Shown piece by piece: positions 48,548 to 59,163 of a DNA stretch of 64,000 nucleotides. Within the stretch, counting starts at the first letter, position 1. Each line of letters begins with the position of its first letter. Below the pieces are notes generated by a model, which did not search any database, was not told the origin of the DNA, and saw nothing but the letters and a program-made list of their open reading frames with translations. Source of the stretch: Flavobacterium sp. 83 (lineage in GTDB: Bacteria > Bacteroidota > Bacteroidia > Flavobacteriales > Flavobacteriaceae); NCBI RefSeq assembly GCF_000744835.1, contig NZ_JQMS01000001.1, positions 2,666,001 to 2,730,000 on the forward strand, in the 5' to 3' direction. The position numbers and the translations under genes are program-made.

Positions 48548-48613
48548 CAAATGTAGTCCTTAGCATTCTTGAAAATATTATACAATTTTTTTAATAAATT
48601 ATATTATTCACAG
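48548..48613 (-). promoter_or_regulatory. Regulon site 10: promoter of the small membrane-protein pair
   Basis: Minus strand: CTGTGAATAATATAA, ATTGTATAAT, 21 bp, -7 box TACATTTG. Confidence 0.7.
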
Positions 48614-48680
48614 ATTCAAAACATTAGAGAATTATAAATCAAACTGAAGCTATTTTTTTATATAAATTAACTCCAAGAAA

Positions 48681-51600
48681 TTATTTTTTAGTTAACTCAA
48701 TAATTTTATTAAACAATAATTTTTCATCAATAGGTTTTGCTAAGTAATCATTCATTCCCACAGCTTTGCATTTTGTTAAATCAACAGTTGTTACATCAGC
48801 TGTTAAAGCAATAATAGGAATATTTACATTCATAGTGTTACGAATATAATCAGTTGCTTCAAATCCATTCATCTCGGGCATTTGCAAATCCATTAAAATA
48901 ATATCATACGATTTTTTTTGTAGCATTTCAATAGCAATTTTTCCATTGTCAGCAATATCACGTTCAAATCCAAAATCATCTAATATTGTTTTCATCAATA
49001 GTTGATTGAGCGCCATATCTTCTACAACTAATACTTTTAAATTTTTGATGTCACTATCTAATACCTTTAAATCATGTTCTAATTCAGCATCAATTTTTGT
49101 TTTTTGAAAAGGTAGTGTGAAACTAAAACTGGAGCCTTCATGCATTTTACTTTTAACCCGAATATTTCCTCCTTGTGATTTAACCAGTTGTTTTACAATA
49201 GCGAGTCCTAAACCTGTTCCTCCATAGATACTGGAAGTTTCATTAGCAGCTTGTTGAAAGTTTTCAAATATTAAATCGATGTTGTCATCTGGAATTCCAA
49301 TTCCCGTATCTTCAATAGTAAATTCGACAATAACTTTATCTTCATCTTCAAATATTAAATTGACACTAACTATAATTTTTCCTTCGGATGTGAATTTAAT
49401 TGCATTACTTACTAAATTTAAAATAATCTGATGTAATCGAATAGGATCTCCTAAAAGAACATCAGGTATTTTTTTGTCATAGTTTGTGAATAATTTTAAA
49501 TTTTTTTCTTGAATTTTTGTATCAAATAATTGCAGCATTGAAGTTATGGAAACGCCTAATTTGAAAGGCTTTTTTTCAAACGTCATTTTTCCGGCATCTA
49601 CTTTTGCTAAATCAAGTATGTCATTAATTAATGCAATCAAGGTATCACCACTCAATTTAATTGCTTGTAAATATTCTTTCTGTCTGTCAGATAAGTCTGT
49701 TTTTAATATTACTCTTGTAAATCCAATAATTGCATTCATAGGAGTTCGGATTTCATGGCTCATATTTGACAAAAATTGTTGTTTTGCCATCATTGCTTTT
49801 TCTGCGATTTTTGTCGCATTCTCTGCATTACCTTTTGCTTCTTCCGCTATTAATGTTGCCAATTCAGCTAATACTTTTGCTTCGATTAATTCGGATTCAA
49901 TTCTTTTTTGATCCGTAATATCTCTGGCAACTATTACGACACCCAGAATATTTCCCTTATCATCTTTGTAAACGGATCCGTTTAATAATACGTCGGTCAG
50001 TTTACCGCTTTTGTGACGTAGCTTAAGTGGAGAATTTGTAATAAAACCTCGAGCAAATACTTCCTGATAAACTGCGCGTGCTTTTTCGGGTTCTGTAAAA
50101 TATCCAAAGAAATCAGAACCTTTTAATTTCTCTCGAGAAATGCCGGTAATATTTACCGTAGCCCGATTCATATCTGTAATTTTACCTTCATTATTTATTG
50201 TAGTCAGTGGATCAAGACTGGCTTCAATCAGACTAAGAGAATATTTTTCTTTCAGATAATAACGGGAACGATCCGTTATGTCTTCAATTGCAAGAAGAAT
50301 TAATTGTTCTTTATTTGTTTTTTGAATAATTAAATGAGCGTTCAACAACATTATCCTTTCTCCTATTGATGAAAAAGTATGCGTTACTTCAAAATTTTCG
50401 AAACTACTTTTTTTCGAAAGTATTTCATTTAGCGCCTTATGGAGTTCTTTAATATCCCATTGCTTATTTCCTAAATCAAATAATAATTTCCCTTCTGTTT
50501 CGTCTTTATCTACCACAAATTTTTTATAAAAAGATTTATTGGCGGATATTACATGAAAATTTTTATTCAGGATAAGCATTGGTTCATGTATTGTTGCAAT
50601 AATAGCTTCTGAATACTCATGGGATTCTATTAATAAATCATGACGCATTTGTAATTCCTGGTTAGTAGAAATAAGCTCTTCATTAGTGGCTTCAATTTCT
50701 TCTTTTGAGGTCTCAAGTTCTTCATTCAAGGTTTGGAATTCTTCATTAGACGAAACGATTTCTTCATTTGCTGCCTGTAATTCTTCATAAATAGTTTCTT
50801 GCGTTTCAATGATAGTTATCATCTCAGAACGTGTCGTATTCAGTTCCTCAGTTAGTTTTTTTATTTTTAAGTCTTTGATTGTTGCATTGTTTTTTCCATC
50901 TACATCTGATTCAATATATTTTTCTACTTGTTCTTGAGGTTTAAAAACAATAAGTAATAAGGGTTCTTCCCACTCAATTTTAAGAGGACTAACTTCAAAA
51001 GACATCAATCGTAAAACAGATTCAATTTTTATTTCAATACCTGATTTGTATACTGGTTGCTTTGTTTCTATTACTTTATTAATTGCATTACGGAGTTCAA
51101 AAGCAAATTCCGGTCGTGCCATTTTTAAAATATTAAGACTGGCTTTACCGGATGCATGTTCTAGGTAGGAGGAGACTGGACCTCTAAACTGGAGAATTTC
51201 CATGTCTTTGTTGACTACAGCGCAGGCAGGCATATAACTGGCTAGAAGGGTTGAATCAATAGCATTTTCGATGCTTTCTTGATTTACACTTACAACATTT
51301 TTTGTAACGGAATTTGGTTTTTTACTGGACATATTTGTACGTGCAAAACGAGGAGTTAATTCAAGTATTTTTCTTACTCCCAAATTATTTTTTCGAGAAT
51401 AAATTTTAAATTTATTGTTTATAAGCGTGAAAAGGAGTGAGGAAGTCCCAATACTTTCTGCTTTGCCTAGCATTAAATAGCCTCCATCATTCAATGCAAA
51501 ATGTAGGGATGCAAAGACTTTTTTCTGTGCGGCGGAATCAAAATAAATAAGAAGATTACAACAACTAACAAAATCCATTCGCGAAAAAGGAGGGTCACGT

Positions 51601-52856
51601 AAAATATTGTGAGGTGCAAATATGCACATTTCACGTAGCTCTTTAATAATGCGATAGTTGTCACCTTCTTTAGTAAAAAAGCGCGACAAATACTTTTGAG
51701 GGATAGATTCTACATCGCTTTTAGAATATTCTCCACTACGAGCTTCTCTGATTGCCTCTTCACTTAGATCAGTTGCAAAAATCTGGACTGGAATTTTATT
51801 TGTTTTATCATTCTGCAATTCAGAAATAATCATAGCAATAGAATAGGCTTCTTGTCCTGTAGAACAAGCCGGAACCCATATCCGTAATGTTTCTTCGGTG
51901 GATTTACTATTTAATAGTTTAGGTAAAAGATCGTTTTTTAGAAAGTTGAAAGTTTCAGTTTCTCTAAAAAAACTGGTAACATTAATTAACAAGTCAGTAT
52001 AAAGAATTTCAATTTCATTGTTTTTTTCGAGTAAAAGCTTTACATATTCCTGTATTGTTTTTATTCCATACTGTTGCATTTTATGGTTTATCCGCCTTTT
52101 AATAGTGGCTATTTTATAATGGCTAAAGTCAACACCAGTTTCTTTGAGTAATAGTTCAAAAATAGTATTTATATCGTAATTGTTATTTTTGACAGTGATT
52201 TCTTTATCATTTCCTTTACCATTATTTATATGAAAACCATTTTTGCTGATACGAACTAATTCGGTGGCAATTTCCTCTGGAGATAAAATAAAATCTACTA
52301 CACCTGAAGAAATAGCTGAATTTGGCATACTACTGGCTTGGGCAGTTTCATCTTGAGCAAAGGTTATTCCTCCAGCATCTTTAATAGCTTTGAGACCAAT
52401 CATTCCATCACTGGCATAACCAGAAAGTACGACACCAATAACATTTTCTTTATGGGTTTCAGCAAGTGAGGAAAAGAGGAGGTCAATGGTTAGATTAGGG
52501 ATGTTATTTTTAATGCGGGGAAGCAATCGAATGTGTCCATCAATTACCTCAATTACTTTATTTGGTGGAATTACATACACATTATTGGGTTCCATTTTTT
52601 CCATATTATCAATTTCCTGGACTTTCATTTTTGTAATCTTAGAAAGTATGGAAGTCAGTAAACTTTTATGGTCTGGGCTTAGGTGTTGGACATAAATATA
52701 CGCCATACCAGTATCAATGGGTAAATTTTTTAATAAAACGCTGAATGCTTCGAGTCCTCCTGCAGATGCACCAATGGCCACTACAGTAAAGGATTTTTTT
52801 TTGATTTCTTTATCAGGGGACAATATATTCGGAGTCAGTTTCTTAGTTAATTTCAT
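48681..52856 (-). CDS. CheB-CheR-PAS hybrid histidine kinase
   Basis: The protein has 1391 residues and no membrane segment. Order: CheB methylesterase (about 22-205; Ser in IGASAGG, His in VQHLSPDH, Asp in SGYASDGMIG), CheR methyltransferase (about 225-495; VPACSTGQEAYSIAM, NLLIYFD), a linker, a coiled coil (about 660-745, NEEFQTLNEELETSKEEIEA), two PAS domains (about 755-995), HisKA (His in FLSNMSHEIRTPMNAI, about 1030), HATPase (about 1135-1250, GGTGLGLAI) and a REC domain (about 1275-1390, IILMDLQMPEMNG). All catalytic residues look intact. It has no HPt domain, unlike the two related kinases upstream, so it may pass phosphate to one of theirs. Confidence 0.92.
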   Translation of the reverse strand: MKLTKKLTPNILSPDKEIKKKSFTVVAIGASAGGLEAFSVLLKNLPIDTGMAYIYVQHLSPDHKSLLTSILSKITKMKVQEIDNMEKMEPNNVYVIPPNKVIEVIDGHIRLLPRIKNNIPNLTIDLLFSSLAETHKENVIGVVLSGYASDGMIGLKAIKDAGGITFAQDETAQASSMPNSAISSGVVDFILSPEEIATELVRISKNGFHINNGKGNDKEITVKNNNYDINTIFELLLKETGVDFSHYKIATIKRRINHKMQQYGIKTIQEYVKLLLEKNNEIEILYTDLLINVTSFFRETETFNFLKNDLLPKLLNSKSTEETLRIWVPACSTGQEAYSIAMIISELQNDKTNKIPVQIFATDLSEEAIREARSGEYSKSDVESIPQKYLSRFFTKEGDNYRIIKELREMCIFAPHNILRDPPFSRMDFVSCCNLLIYFDSAAQKKVFASLHFALNDGGYLMLGKAESIGTSSLLFTLINNKFKIYSRKNNLGVRKILELTPRFARTNMSSKKPNSVTKNVVSVNQESIENAIDSTLLASYMPACAVVNKDMEILQFRGPVSSYLEHASGKASLNILKMARPEFAFELRNAINKVIETKQPVYKSGIEIKIESVLRLMSFEVSPLKIEWEEPLLLIVFKPQEQVEKYIESDVDGKNNATIKDLKIKKLTEELNTTRSEMITIIETQETIYEELQAANEEIVSSNEEFQTLNEELETSKEEIEATNEELISTNQELQMRHDLLIESHEYSEAIIATIHEPMLILNKNFHVISANKSFYKKFVVDKDETEGKLLFDLGNKQWDIKELHKALNEILSKKSSFENFEVTHTFSSIGERIMLLNAHLIIQKTNKEQLILLAIEDITDRSRYYLKEKYSLSLIEASLDPLTTINNEGKITDMNRATVNITGISREKLKGSDFFGYFTEPEKARAVYQEVFARGFITNSPLKLRHKSGKLTDVLLNGSVYKDDKGNILGVVIVARDITDQKRIESELIEAKVLAELATLIAEEAKGNAENATKIAEKAMMAKQQFLSNMSHEIRTPMNAIIGFTRVILKTDLSDRQKEYLQAIKLSGDTLIALINDILDLAKVDAGKMTFEKKPFKLGVSITSMLQLFDTKIQEKNLKLFTNYDKKIPDVLLGDPIRLHQIILNLVSNAIKFTSEGKIIVSVNLIFEDEDKVIVEFTIEDTGIGIPDDNIDLIFENFQQAANETSSIYGGTGLGLAIVKQLVKSQGGNIRVKSKMHEGSSFSFTLPFQKTKIDAELEHDLKVLDSDIKNLKVLVVEDMALNQLLMKTILDDFGFERDIADNGKIAIEMLQKKSYDIILMDLQMPEMNGFEATDYIRNTMNVNIPIIALTADVTTVDLTKCKAVGMNDYLAKPIDEKLLFNKIIELTKK

Positions 52857-53054
52857 AATAAATTAAGCAGCTAATTTTAAAATTTATAGTTACATGATTA
52901 GCTATAAATTTTTTGTTACATCGAGGAATTCAAGAACCTTATTATTAGAAATATTTGATTAAAAGTAAGGAAATATGTCTTATGAATTTTAAATACTAAT
53001 GATTTATAATAGATTGTACCAGTGAATATTAAATATATTGAAGACATTTATTTA

Positions 53055-55487
53055 TTAAATGCTCTTTTTAATTGTTTTAAGTTCTTCTTCTAATTCTTTA
53101 CAAGCCTGAACACAAATTTTTTCAAGTTGAGAAACTAAGTTATTCAATTCCTCAGTGCATTCTTCTTTTACAGCAATTTCCTGAATTTTTTTGGCCATGT
53201 TTTCAAAAATAGGACTAATGCCCATTATCGAAAAAGAGGGAATCATTTTATGCGCAGCAGCTCCTAATAAAGTCCAGTTTTTATCCGCTAAACTTTGTTT
53301 TAACGCAGTTACTAAAGGAGGTGTATGAACTAAATATAATGATATCATTTCCATCATTAATGCTGGATTTGATTTTGTACGTTGGTTTAAATAAGTCAAA
53401 TCAATACATTTTAATTTTTCGATTTGAGTGTTTTCATTTCCTTTAGCAACTCCATATTTTTTATGGCTTTGCTTTTTTACTAACCCAACGATTTTACTAT
53501 ACAAAACTTTTTCGTCTATGGGCTTCGCTATATAATCATTCATTCCCACAGCTTTGCATTTAGCTAAGTCGATAGTAGTTACATCAGCCGTTAACGCGAT
53601 GATTGGAATTTTAGAATTCATGGTATTTCGAATGTAATCTGTGGCTTCAAAACCATTCATTATGGGCATTTGCAAGTCCATTAGGATGATATCATACGAT
53701 TTTTTTTGTAGCATTTCGATTGCTATTTTTCCATTTTCAGCAATATCCCGTTCAAATCCAAAATCATCCAATAGGGTTTTCATCAATAGTTGGTTGAGCG
53801 CAATATCTTCGACCACAAGTACACTTATATTTCTAATTTTAGTATCCAATTTTGTTGCTATTATTTTTGATTCAGCTGTCGCTTTTGTTTTTTTGAAAGA
53901 TAATGTGAAACTGAATGTTGAACCTTGATCAATTTTACTTTTTACCTGAATACTGCCACCTTGTGTTTCTACTAGTTGTTTTACTATCGCTAATCCTAAA
54001 CCAGTTCCACCATAAAGTCTTGAAGTATCACTTGTAGCTTGTTGAAAATTTTCAAATATGGTAGTTATTTTTTCTTGATCAATACCAATTCCGGTATCTG
54101 TTACTGCAAATTTGATAATAACTGTTTCATTATCTTCATGAATCAAATCAACGCTAACGGTAATTTGTCCTTTTGAAGTAAATTTTAAAGCATTACTTAC
54201 CAGATTTAAAATAATTTGGTGTAAACGTACTGGGTCTCCAACTAAAACCTCAGGTATTTTAGAGTCATAATTTTTAACCAGCTGTAAATTTTTTTCTTGG
54301 ATTTTTGTCTCAAATAAATGAAGCATTGTTGATAGGGACGTTGCTATTTTAAATGGAGTTTGCTCAAAGGTCATTTTTCCGGCATCTACTTTTGCTAAAT
54401 CAAGGATGTCGTCAATGAGTACGATTAGGGCATCCCCTGATACTTTAATAGCATTAAAATATTCATTCTGTTTATCAGTCAAAGGGGTTTTAATCAATAC
54501 TTTCGTAAATCCAATAATCGCATTCATTGGCGTACGTATTTCATGACTCATATTCGATAAAAATTGCTGTTTTGCTTTCACTGCATCTTCGGCTTTACTT
54601 TTAGCTTCTTCTGCAATTAAGGTGGTTAACTCGGCAAATACTTTAGCTTCTGTCAATTCTTTTTCAATTCTTTTTTGATCTGTAACATCTCTGGCAACAA
54701 TTACAACACCCAACACATTTTTTTTATCATCTTTATATACTGATCCATTGAATAATACATCAGTTAAGTTTCCGTTTTTATGGCGAAATATTAGTGGAGA
54801 ATCGGCAACAAATCCTTTTTCAAACACTTTCTGATATACTTCGCGAGCCTTTTGTGGTTCAGTGAAATAATCAAAAAAATCAGTTCCGATTAGTTTCTCC
54901 CGTAAAATTCCGGTTACATTGACCGAGGCATTATTCATATCGGTTATTTTTCCTTCAGAACTAATGGCAAATAAAGGATCATGACTTGCTTCAATAAGAC
55001 TAAGTGAATATTCGGAAAGTAATTTTTGTGCTATTAAATCATTGTTTAGCTTTTTTAGCTGTTCTGCCTGAGCCAATAGTTCCTGGTTTTTTTTATACAA
55101 ATCAACAAAAACTGCGACTTTTGCCTTTAATATTTCCGGCGAAAGCGGTTTAATCATATAATCAACTGCACCCGCTTGATAACCTTTGAAAATTTGTGCG
55201 GAATTATCCATACTGGCCGTTAAAAAAATAATCGGGACATGTTTGAGTTTTTCTATTTGGCGAATTAATTCTACAGTTTCAAATCCGTCCATCATGGGCA
55301 TTTGTACATCTATTAATATGATGGCAAAATCCTGTTCATGAAGAAGAATTTTTAATGCATCATTACCGGAATTTGCTTTTACGCATAAATAATCCTCGGT
55401 GGAGAGAATTACTTCTAAGGCAAACAAATTTTCGGGCAGATCATCTACCAATAAAATTTTAACAGGGGTATTTATTTTCGTTTTCAT
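53055..55487 (-). CDS. REC-PAS-HisKA-HATPase-REC-HPt hybrid histidine kinase
   Basis: This 810-residue soluble protein has an N-terminal REC (about 10-125, IILIDVQMPMMDG), PAS (about 160-275), HisKA (His about 316 in SNMSHEIRTPMNAI), HATPase (about 430-545), a second REC (about 557-675, IILMDLQMPIMNG) and a C-terminal HPt with LGAAAHKMIPSFSIMG (His about 745). The PAS-to-HPt part is very similar to the protein at 61090-64000. An input REC means it is itself controlled by another kinase, most likely the large hybrid kinase just upstream. It follows that gene by 60 bp. Confidence 0.92.
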   Translation of the reverse strand: MKTKINTPVKILLVDDLPENLFALEVILSTEDYLCVKANSGNDALKILLHEQDFAIILIDVQMPMMDGFETVELIRQIEKLKHVPIIFLTASMDNSAQIFKGYQAGAVDYMIKPLSPEILKAKVAVFVDLYKKNQELLAQAEQLKKLNNDLIAQKLLSEYSLSLIEASHDPLFAISSEGKITDMNNASVNVTGILREKLIGTDFFDYFTEPQKAREVYQKVFEKGFVADSPLIFRHKNGNLTDVLFNGSVYKDDKKNVLGVVIVARDVTDQKRIEKELTEAKVFAELTTLIAEEAKSKAEDAVKAKQQFLSNMSHEIRTPMNAIIGFTKVLIKTPLTDKQNEYFNAIKVSGDALIVLIDDILDLAKVDAGKMTFEQTPFKIATSLSTMLHLFETKIQEKNLQLVKNYDSKIPEVLVGDPVRLHQIILNLVSNALKFTSKGQITVSVDLIHEDNETVIIKFAVTDTGIGIDQEKITTIFENFQQATSDTSRLYGGTGLGLAIVKQLVETQGGSIQVKSKIDQGSTFSFTLSFKKTKATAESKIIATKLDTKIRNISVLVVEDIALNQLLMKTLLDDFGFERDIAENGKIAIEMLQKKSYDIILMDLQMPIMNGFEATDYIRNTMNSKIPIIALTADVTTIDLAKCKAVGMNDYIAKPIDEKVLYSKIVGLVKKQSHKKYGVAKGNENTQIEKLKCIDLTYLNQRTKSNPALMMEMISLYLVHTPPLVTALKQSLADKNWTLLGAAAHKMIPSFSIMGISPIFENMAKKIQEIAVKEECTEELNNLVSQLEKICVQACKELEEELKTIKKSI

Positions 55488-55547
55488 TTGTAAAATAAAA
55501 ATTTATCTTAATGATAGGAGGTGTATCACCTTTTTAATGATTTTGGG

Positions 55548-58500
55548 CTATTTACTTAACCATACGCGCATCAATGAGAGTAGGCGTTCTACATCAATAG
55601 GCTTAGTAATGTAATCGTTTGCACCGGCATCAATACATTTTTGTTTATCGTCTTTCATGGCTTTTGCCGTAAGTGCAATTACGGGCAGGTTTCTGAATTT
55701 TACTTGTGATCGTATTCGTTTCATTGCTTCGTAACCGTCCATTTCCGGCATCATAATATCCATTAGTACCATATCAATGTGAGTATGTTTATCTAACATT
55801 TCTAATGCTATTTTTCCGTTTTCGGACTTTATTACCTCCAGTCCGCGCTCTTGCAAAATTTTGGATAAAGCAAAAACATTTCGCATGTCATCATCTACTA
55901 ATAGTATTTTTTTGGAATGAAATATAGCTTCTTTATCATGCAAATTATTTATTATTAGTTGTTTCGATTTTGGCAAATTACTGATGGTTCGATGAAGGAA
56001 AAGCGCTGTTTCATCCAGTAATCTTTCTTCGGATTTTATACCTTTTATAATAATGCTTTCTGCATATTTATGAAGTAAATCATTTTCTTCTTTTGTAAGT
56101 TCCTTTCCGGTATAAACAATAATAGGGGGCATGTTATGGCCTTTTATATCCTCCAGTTTTTGTATAAGATCAAAACCGCTCATGTCTGGTAAACCAATGT
56201 CTAGGATGATACAATCAATGTTATTTTGCTCATATGATTCCAAAGCTCCTTTGCCTGTTGCTGCTTCAAAACATTGTACATCGCCATTGCCAATGAGTAT
56301 TTTCATTGCTTTTCTGGCATTTTCATTGTCTTCTATAATCAACAGGTTTTTTATTTTTCTATTGACAAAATTTTCAATTCGGTTAAAAGCTTCTTCCAGA
56401 CCATCTTTAGATATCGGTTTCATCAAATATTCTACCGCACCCTCTCGGATCGGTTCCAGCGAACGATCATTAGCCGACATAATATGCACCGGTATATGCC
56501 TTACTGATGGATTTGCTTTTAATTCATGCAATACTTGTTGCCCCTTGATTCCCGGTAGACCCATATCAAGAATGATTGCTTGCGGTTTGTATTTTGAAGC
56601 AAGTAATAAACCATCTTCTCCAGTTGCTGCCGACAAGCATTTAAATCCTTTTTTGTTGGCTTGTTTTAAAAGGATAGAAGCAAAATTTCGGTCATCTTCA
56701 ATAATAAGTACTACTTTATCATCGGTGATTATTGTGTTTCGATCGTCTTCAATAGTGCCGTAATTCAGAAAGGATTGATCTTTCTCAGAACGTGGTGCAT
56801 ACACAGCAGGTTTCACTTTTACTGCACTGACAGCTTCTTGTTCAGCATGTATTTCAATCGGAATAATGAGAGAGAAAGTAGATCCGTGATTTAATTCACT
56901 ACTCAATTTAATTTCTGCTTCTAATAATTTTGCCAGTTCACGAGAAATTGAAAGCCCCAAGCCCGTACCACCATACTTTCTGGAAGTGCCGCCTTCCGCT
57001 TGCTGAAAAGCTTCAAATATAGCCGTTTGTTTGTCGTCAGATATTCCAATGCCAGTATCGGTAACAGAAATGTTCAATGTAGTTGCTGTGTTAGGATCAA
57101 TACTCATAGTTACAGTCCCTTTTTCTGTGAATTTTATAGCATTGGAAAGGAGATTCTTCAATATTTGATTTAGGCGCTGTGCATCTGTATGGATGAATTC
57201 TGGCAAATCAGCACCCAATTTGCAAACTAATTTTAATCCTTTTTGTTCTGCTTGATGTCTAAAATCGCGAACTAAATTATCTGTAAAATTTTTCAACGAT
57301 AATTTTTCAATGTTTATAGCCATTTTTCCTGCTTCAATCTTGGAAAGATCTAGCACTTCATTAATTAATACAAGAAGGTCATGACCACTTTTATATATTA
57401 TCTCAGCACTTTCAACTTGAATATCATCTAAATTTTTCTTTCTGTTTTCTGATAAATCTTTGGAAAGAATCAGTAAGCTATTAAGCGGTGTTCTCAATTC
57501 ATGTGACATATTTGCCAGAAATTCCGATTTATATTTGCTGCTAATTTCCAGTTGTTTAGTTTTTTGTTCAATGTCATTTTTAGAAGCTTCAACTTCTTTG
57601 TTTTTCTGTTCCAATGACTGAGTCTGCTCTTCCAATTCTTCATTGGTCATTTGCAATTCCTCCTGTTGCTGTTTTAGATTTTGTGCTTGTTGTTCCAGTT
57701 CTTCATTCAGTTGTCTCAGTTCTTCTTGCTGCATTTGAAGTTCTTCGGCTTGAGTAGAAAGTTCTTTGTTAGCATAACGTAACTCAACTGCTCTTTTTTC
57801 TTTCTCTTCATTTTGATAGGCGAGTTCTTTATTGGCAATACCTAATTCGGCAGCTCTTTTTTCTTTCTCTTCATTTTGATAGGCGAGTTCACGATTAGCA
57901 ATTCCTAATTCTGCTGCTCTTTTTTCTTTCTCTTCATTTTGATAGGCGAGTTCTTCATTAGCAATAGCCAATTCAGCAGCTCTTTTTTCTTTCTCTTCAG
58001 CTTGTTGTACCGTATTTACGCTAATAGCGATACTATTCATAGAAACATTGATAAATTCTTTTTCTGTTTCATTGAAATCGGCAAACTTGCCTATTTCTAT
58101 TACTCCTATTGTTTTTCCATCAAGTAAAAAAGGGGTAATGAGTACGTTTTTTGGTTTTGCATCAAGTACAGCCGAGGTAATGCGTATTTGATCTTCGGTT
58201 ATATCTGTTACAAGAATTTGTTTCTGTTCCCACGCTGCCTGACCAATTAATCCTTCGTTTAATTTAAATATTTCGTTACCTTCTTTTAAAGACGAAAAAG
58301 CAAATTTTCCATTAATAATAAGGGTGTTATCATAATCATTAAGGAGATACACAGCACCTATATTAGCGTTTAGGTAATTACATAAAAAACTAATAGTATT
58401 GTTTGCTAGCTGCGTTAAATTTTGATTTCCAATTAATTTTTCATTAAGCTCTGAGTTACCGGTAAGCAACCAGTTTTTACTGGCAGTTTCTGCTTCGGAT

Positions 58501-59135
58501 TTTTTTAGTGCTTTCAAATTCTCAGTCACAATAGTGTATACAACCAGAAGAATTAAAATAATGATTAACAATAAAAAAGCAAAAACAAGATTAAATTTAC
58601 TGGCATCGTTTTCACTGATATGAATCCTTTTGATAAGCAAAGAACGTTCTGTTTCCTGAGCTTTATCAATTATTTTTCGTATTTCATCTTGTATTTTTTT
58701 TCCTTGGCCTGAAGCAACAAATTCTTTGGCTTTTTCAAAATCATTTTTACGTATGGCTATGCATTTATTTAAATTTTCGAAACGCATTTTGAGTTCTTTC
58801 TCAAGTTCTTCAATGTTTTTTTGCTGTTTGGGATTGTCTTTTGTTAATTTTTTTAGGTTAGTCAGGTCTTTGATTATTTTTGTATAAGAAGAGGAAAAAG
58901 GTTGTAAAAAATTGGTTTTTCCTGAAATTACATACCCTCTTACACCAGTCTCAGCATCGATGTTAGATATCAATATTTGGTCAAAATAATAGATCACCTC
59001 ATTAGAATGATTAACCCAAGCATTGGAAGCAGCAAATTTCTCACTATTTTTAAAAGAGAAAATTGCGACTGCTATAAGGACTACCGCACAAGCACTAAAT
59101 CCTAATACTATTTTTCTGCCAAGGGTCATTTTCAT
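55548..59135 (-). CDS. CHASE3-GAF hybrid histidine kinase with three receiver domains
   Basis: This 1195-residue membrane protein has TM1 (about 8-27), an extracytoplasmic CHASE3 sensor (about 30-178, ISNIDAETGVRGYVISGK), TM2 (about 183-205), GAF (about 230-370), a coiled coil with four EKEKRAAEL-type units and Q/E-rich heptads (about 373-525), HisKA (FLANMSHELRTPLNSL), HATPase (GGTGLGLSI) and three REC domains (about 800-905, 930-1045, 1073-1190; LDMGLP, LDIGLP, MDIMMP). It is the only transmembrane sensor seen complete in the cluster. The CheB gene lies 28 bp upstream. Confidence 0.92.
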   Translation of the reverse strand: MKMTLGRKIVLGFSACAVVLIAVAIFSFKNSEKFAASNAWVNHSNEVIYYFDQILISNIDAETGVRGYVISGKTNFLQPFSSSYTKIIKDLTNLKKLTKDNPKQQKNIEELEKELKMRFENLNKCIAIRKNDFEKAKEFVASGQGKKIQDEIRKIIDKAQETERSLLIKRIHISENDASKFNLVFAFLLLIIILILLVVYTIVTENLKALKKSEAETASKNWLLTGNSELNEKLIGNQNLTQLANNTISFLCNYLNANIGAVYLLNDYDNTLIINGKFAFSSLKEGNEIFKLNEGLIGQAAWEQKQILVTDITEDQIRITSAVLDAKPKNVLITPFLLDGKTIGVIEIGKFADFNETEKEFINVSMNSIAISVNTVQQAEEKEKRAAELAIANEELAYQNEEKEKRAAELGIANRELAYQNEEKEKRAAELGIANKELAYQNEEKEKRAVELRYANKELSTQAEELQMQQEELRQLNEELEQQAQNLKQQQEELQMTNEELEEQTQSLEQKNKEVEASKNDIEQKTKQLEISSKYKSEFLANMSHELRTPLNSLLILSKDLSENRKKNLDDIQVESAEIIYKSGHDLLVLINEVLDLSKIEAGKMAINIEKLSLKNFTDNLVRDFRHQAEQKGLKLVCKLGADLPEFIHTDAQRLNQILKNLLSNAIKFTEKGTVTMSIDPNTATTLNISVTDTGIGISDDKQTAIFEAFQQAEGGTSRKYGGTGLGLSISRELAKLLEAEIKLSSELNHGSTFSLIIPIEIHAEQEAVSAVKVKPAVYAPRSEKDQSFLNYGTIEDDRNTIITDDKVVLIIEDDRNFASILLKQANKKGFKCLSAATGEDGLLLASKYKPQAIILDMGLPGIKGQQVLHELKANPSVRHIPVHIMSANDRSLEPIREGAVEYLMKPISKDGLEEAFNRIENFVNRKIKNLLIIEDNENARKAMKILIGNGDVQCFEAATGKGALESYEQNNIDCIILDIGLPDMSGFDLIQKLEDIKGHNMPPIIVYTGKELTKEENDLLHKYAESIIIKGIKSEERLLDETALFLHRTISNLPKSKQLIINNLHDKEAIFHSKKILLVDDDMRNVFALSKILQERGLEVIKSENGKIALEMLDKHTHIDMVLMDIMMPEMDGYEAMKRIRSQVKFRNLPVIALTAKAMKDDKQKCIDAGANDYITKPIDVERLLSLMRVWLSK
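57780..58005 (-). repeat. Four 63-bp tandem repeats (coding)
   Basis: The four 21-residue units have the form EKEKRAAELGIANKELAYQN. They belong to the same repeat family as those at 28660-29193 and 63120-63640. Confidence 0.88.
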
Positions 59136-59163
59136 TTTTTAATTTGTAAAGTTTAAATCTATT

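Noticed and set aside
49546..49911. Plus-strand frames opposite the hybrid kinases (also at 53641-53928, 56131-56763 and 62303-62590)
   Set aside because: They are antisense to highly conserved HisKA and REC coding sequence and have no features of their own.
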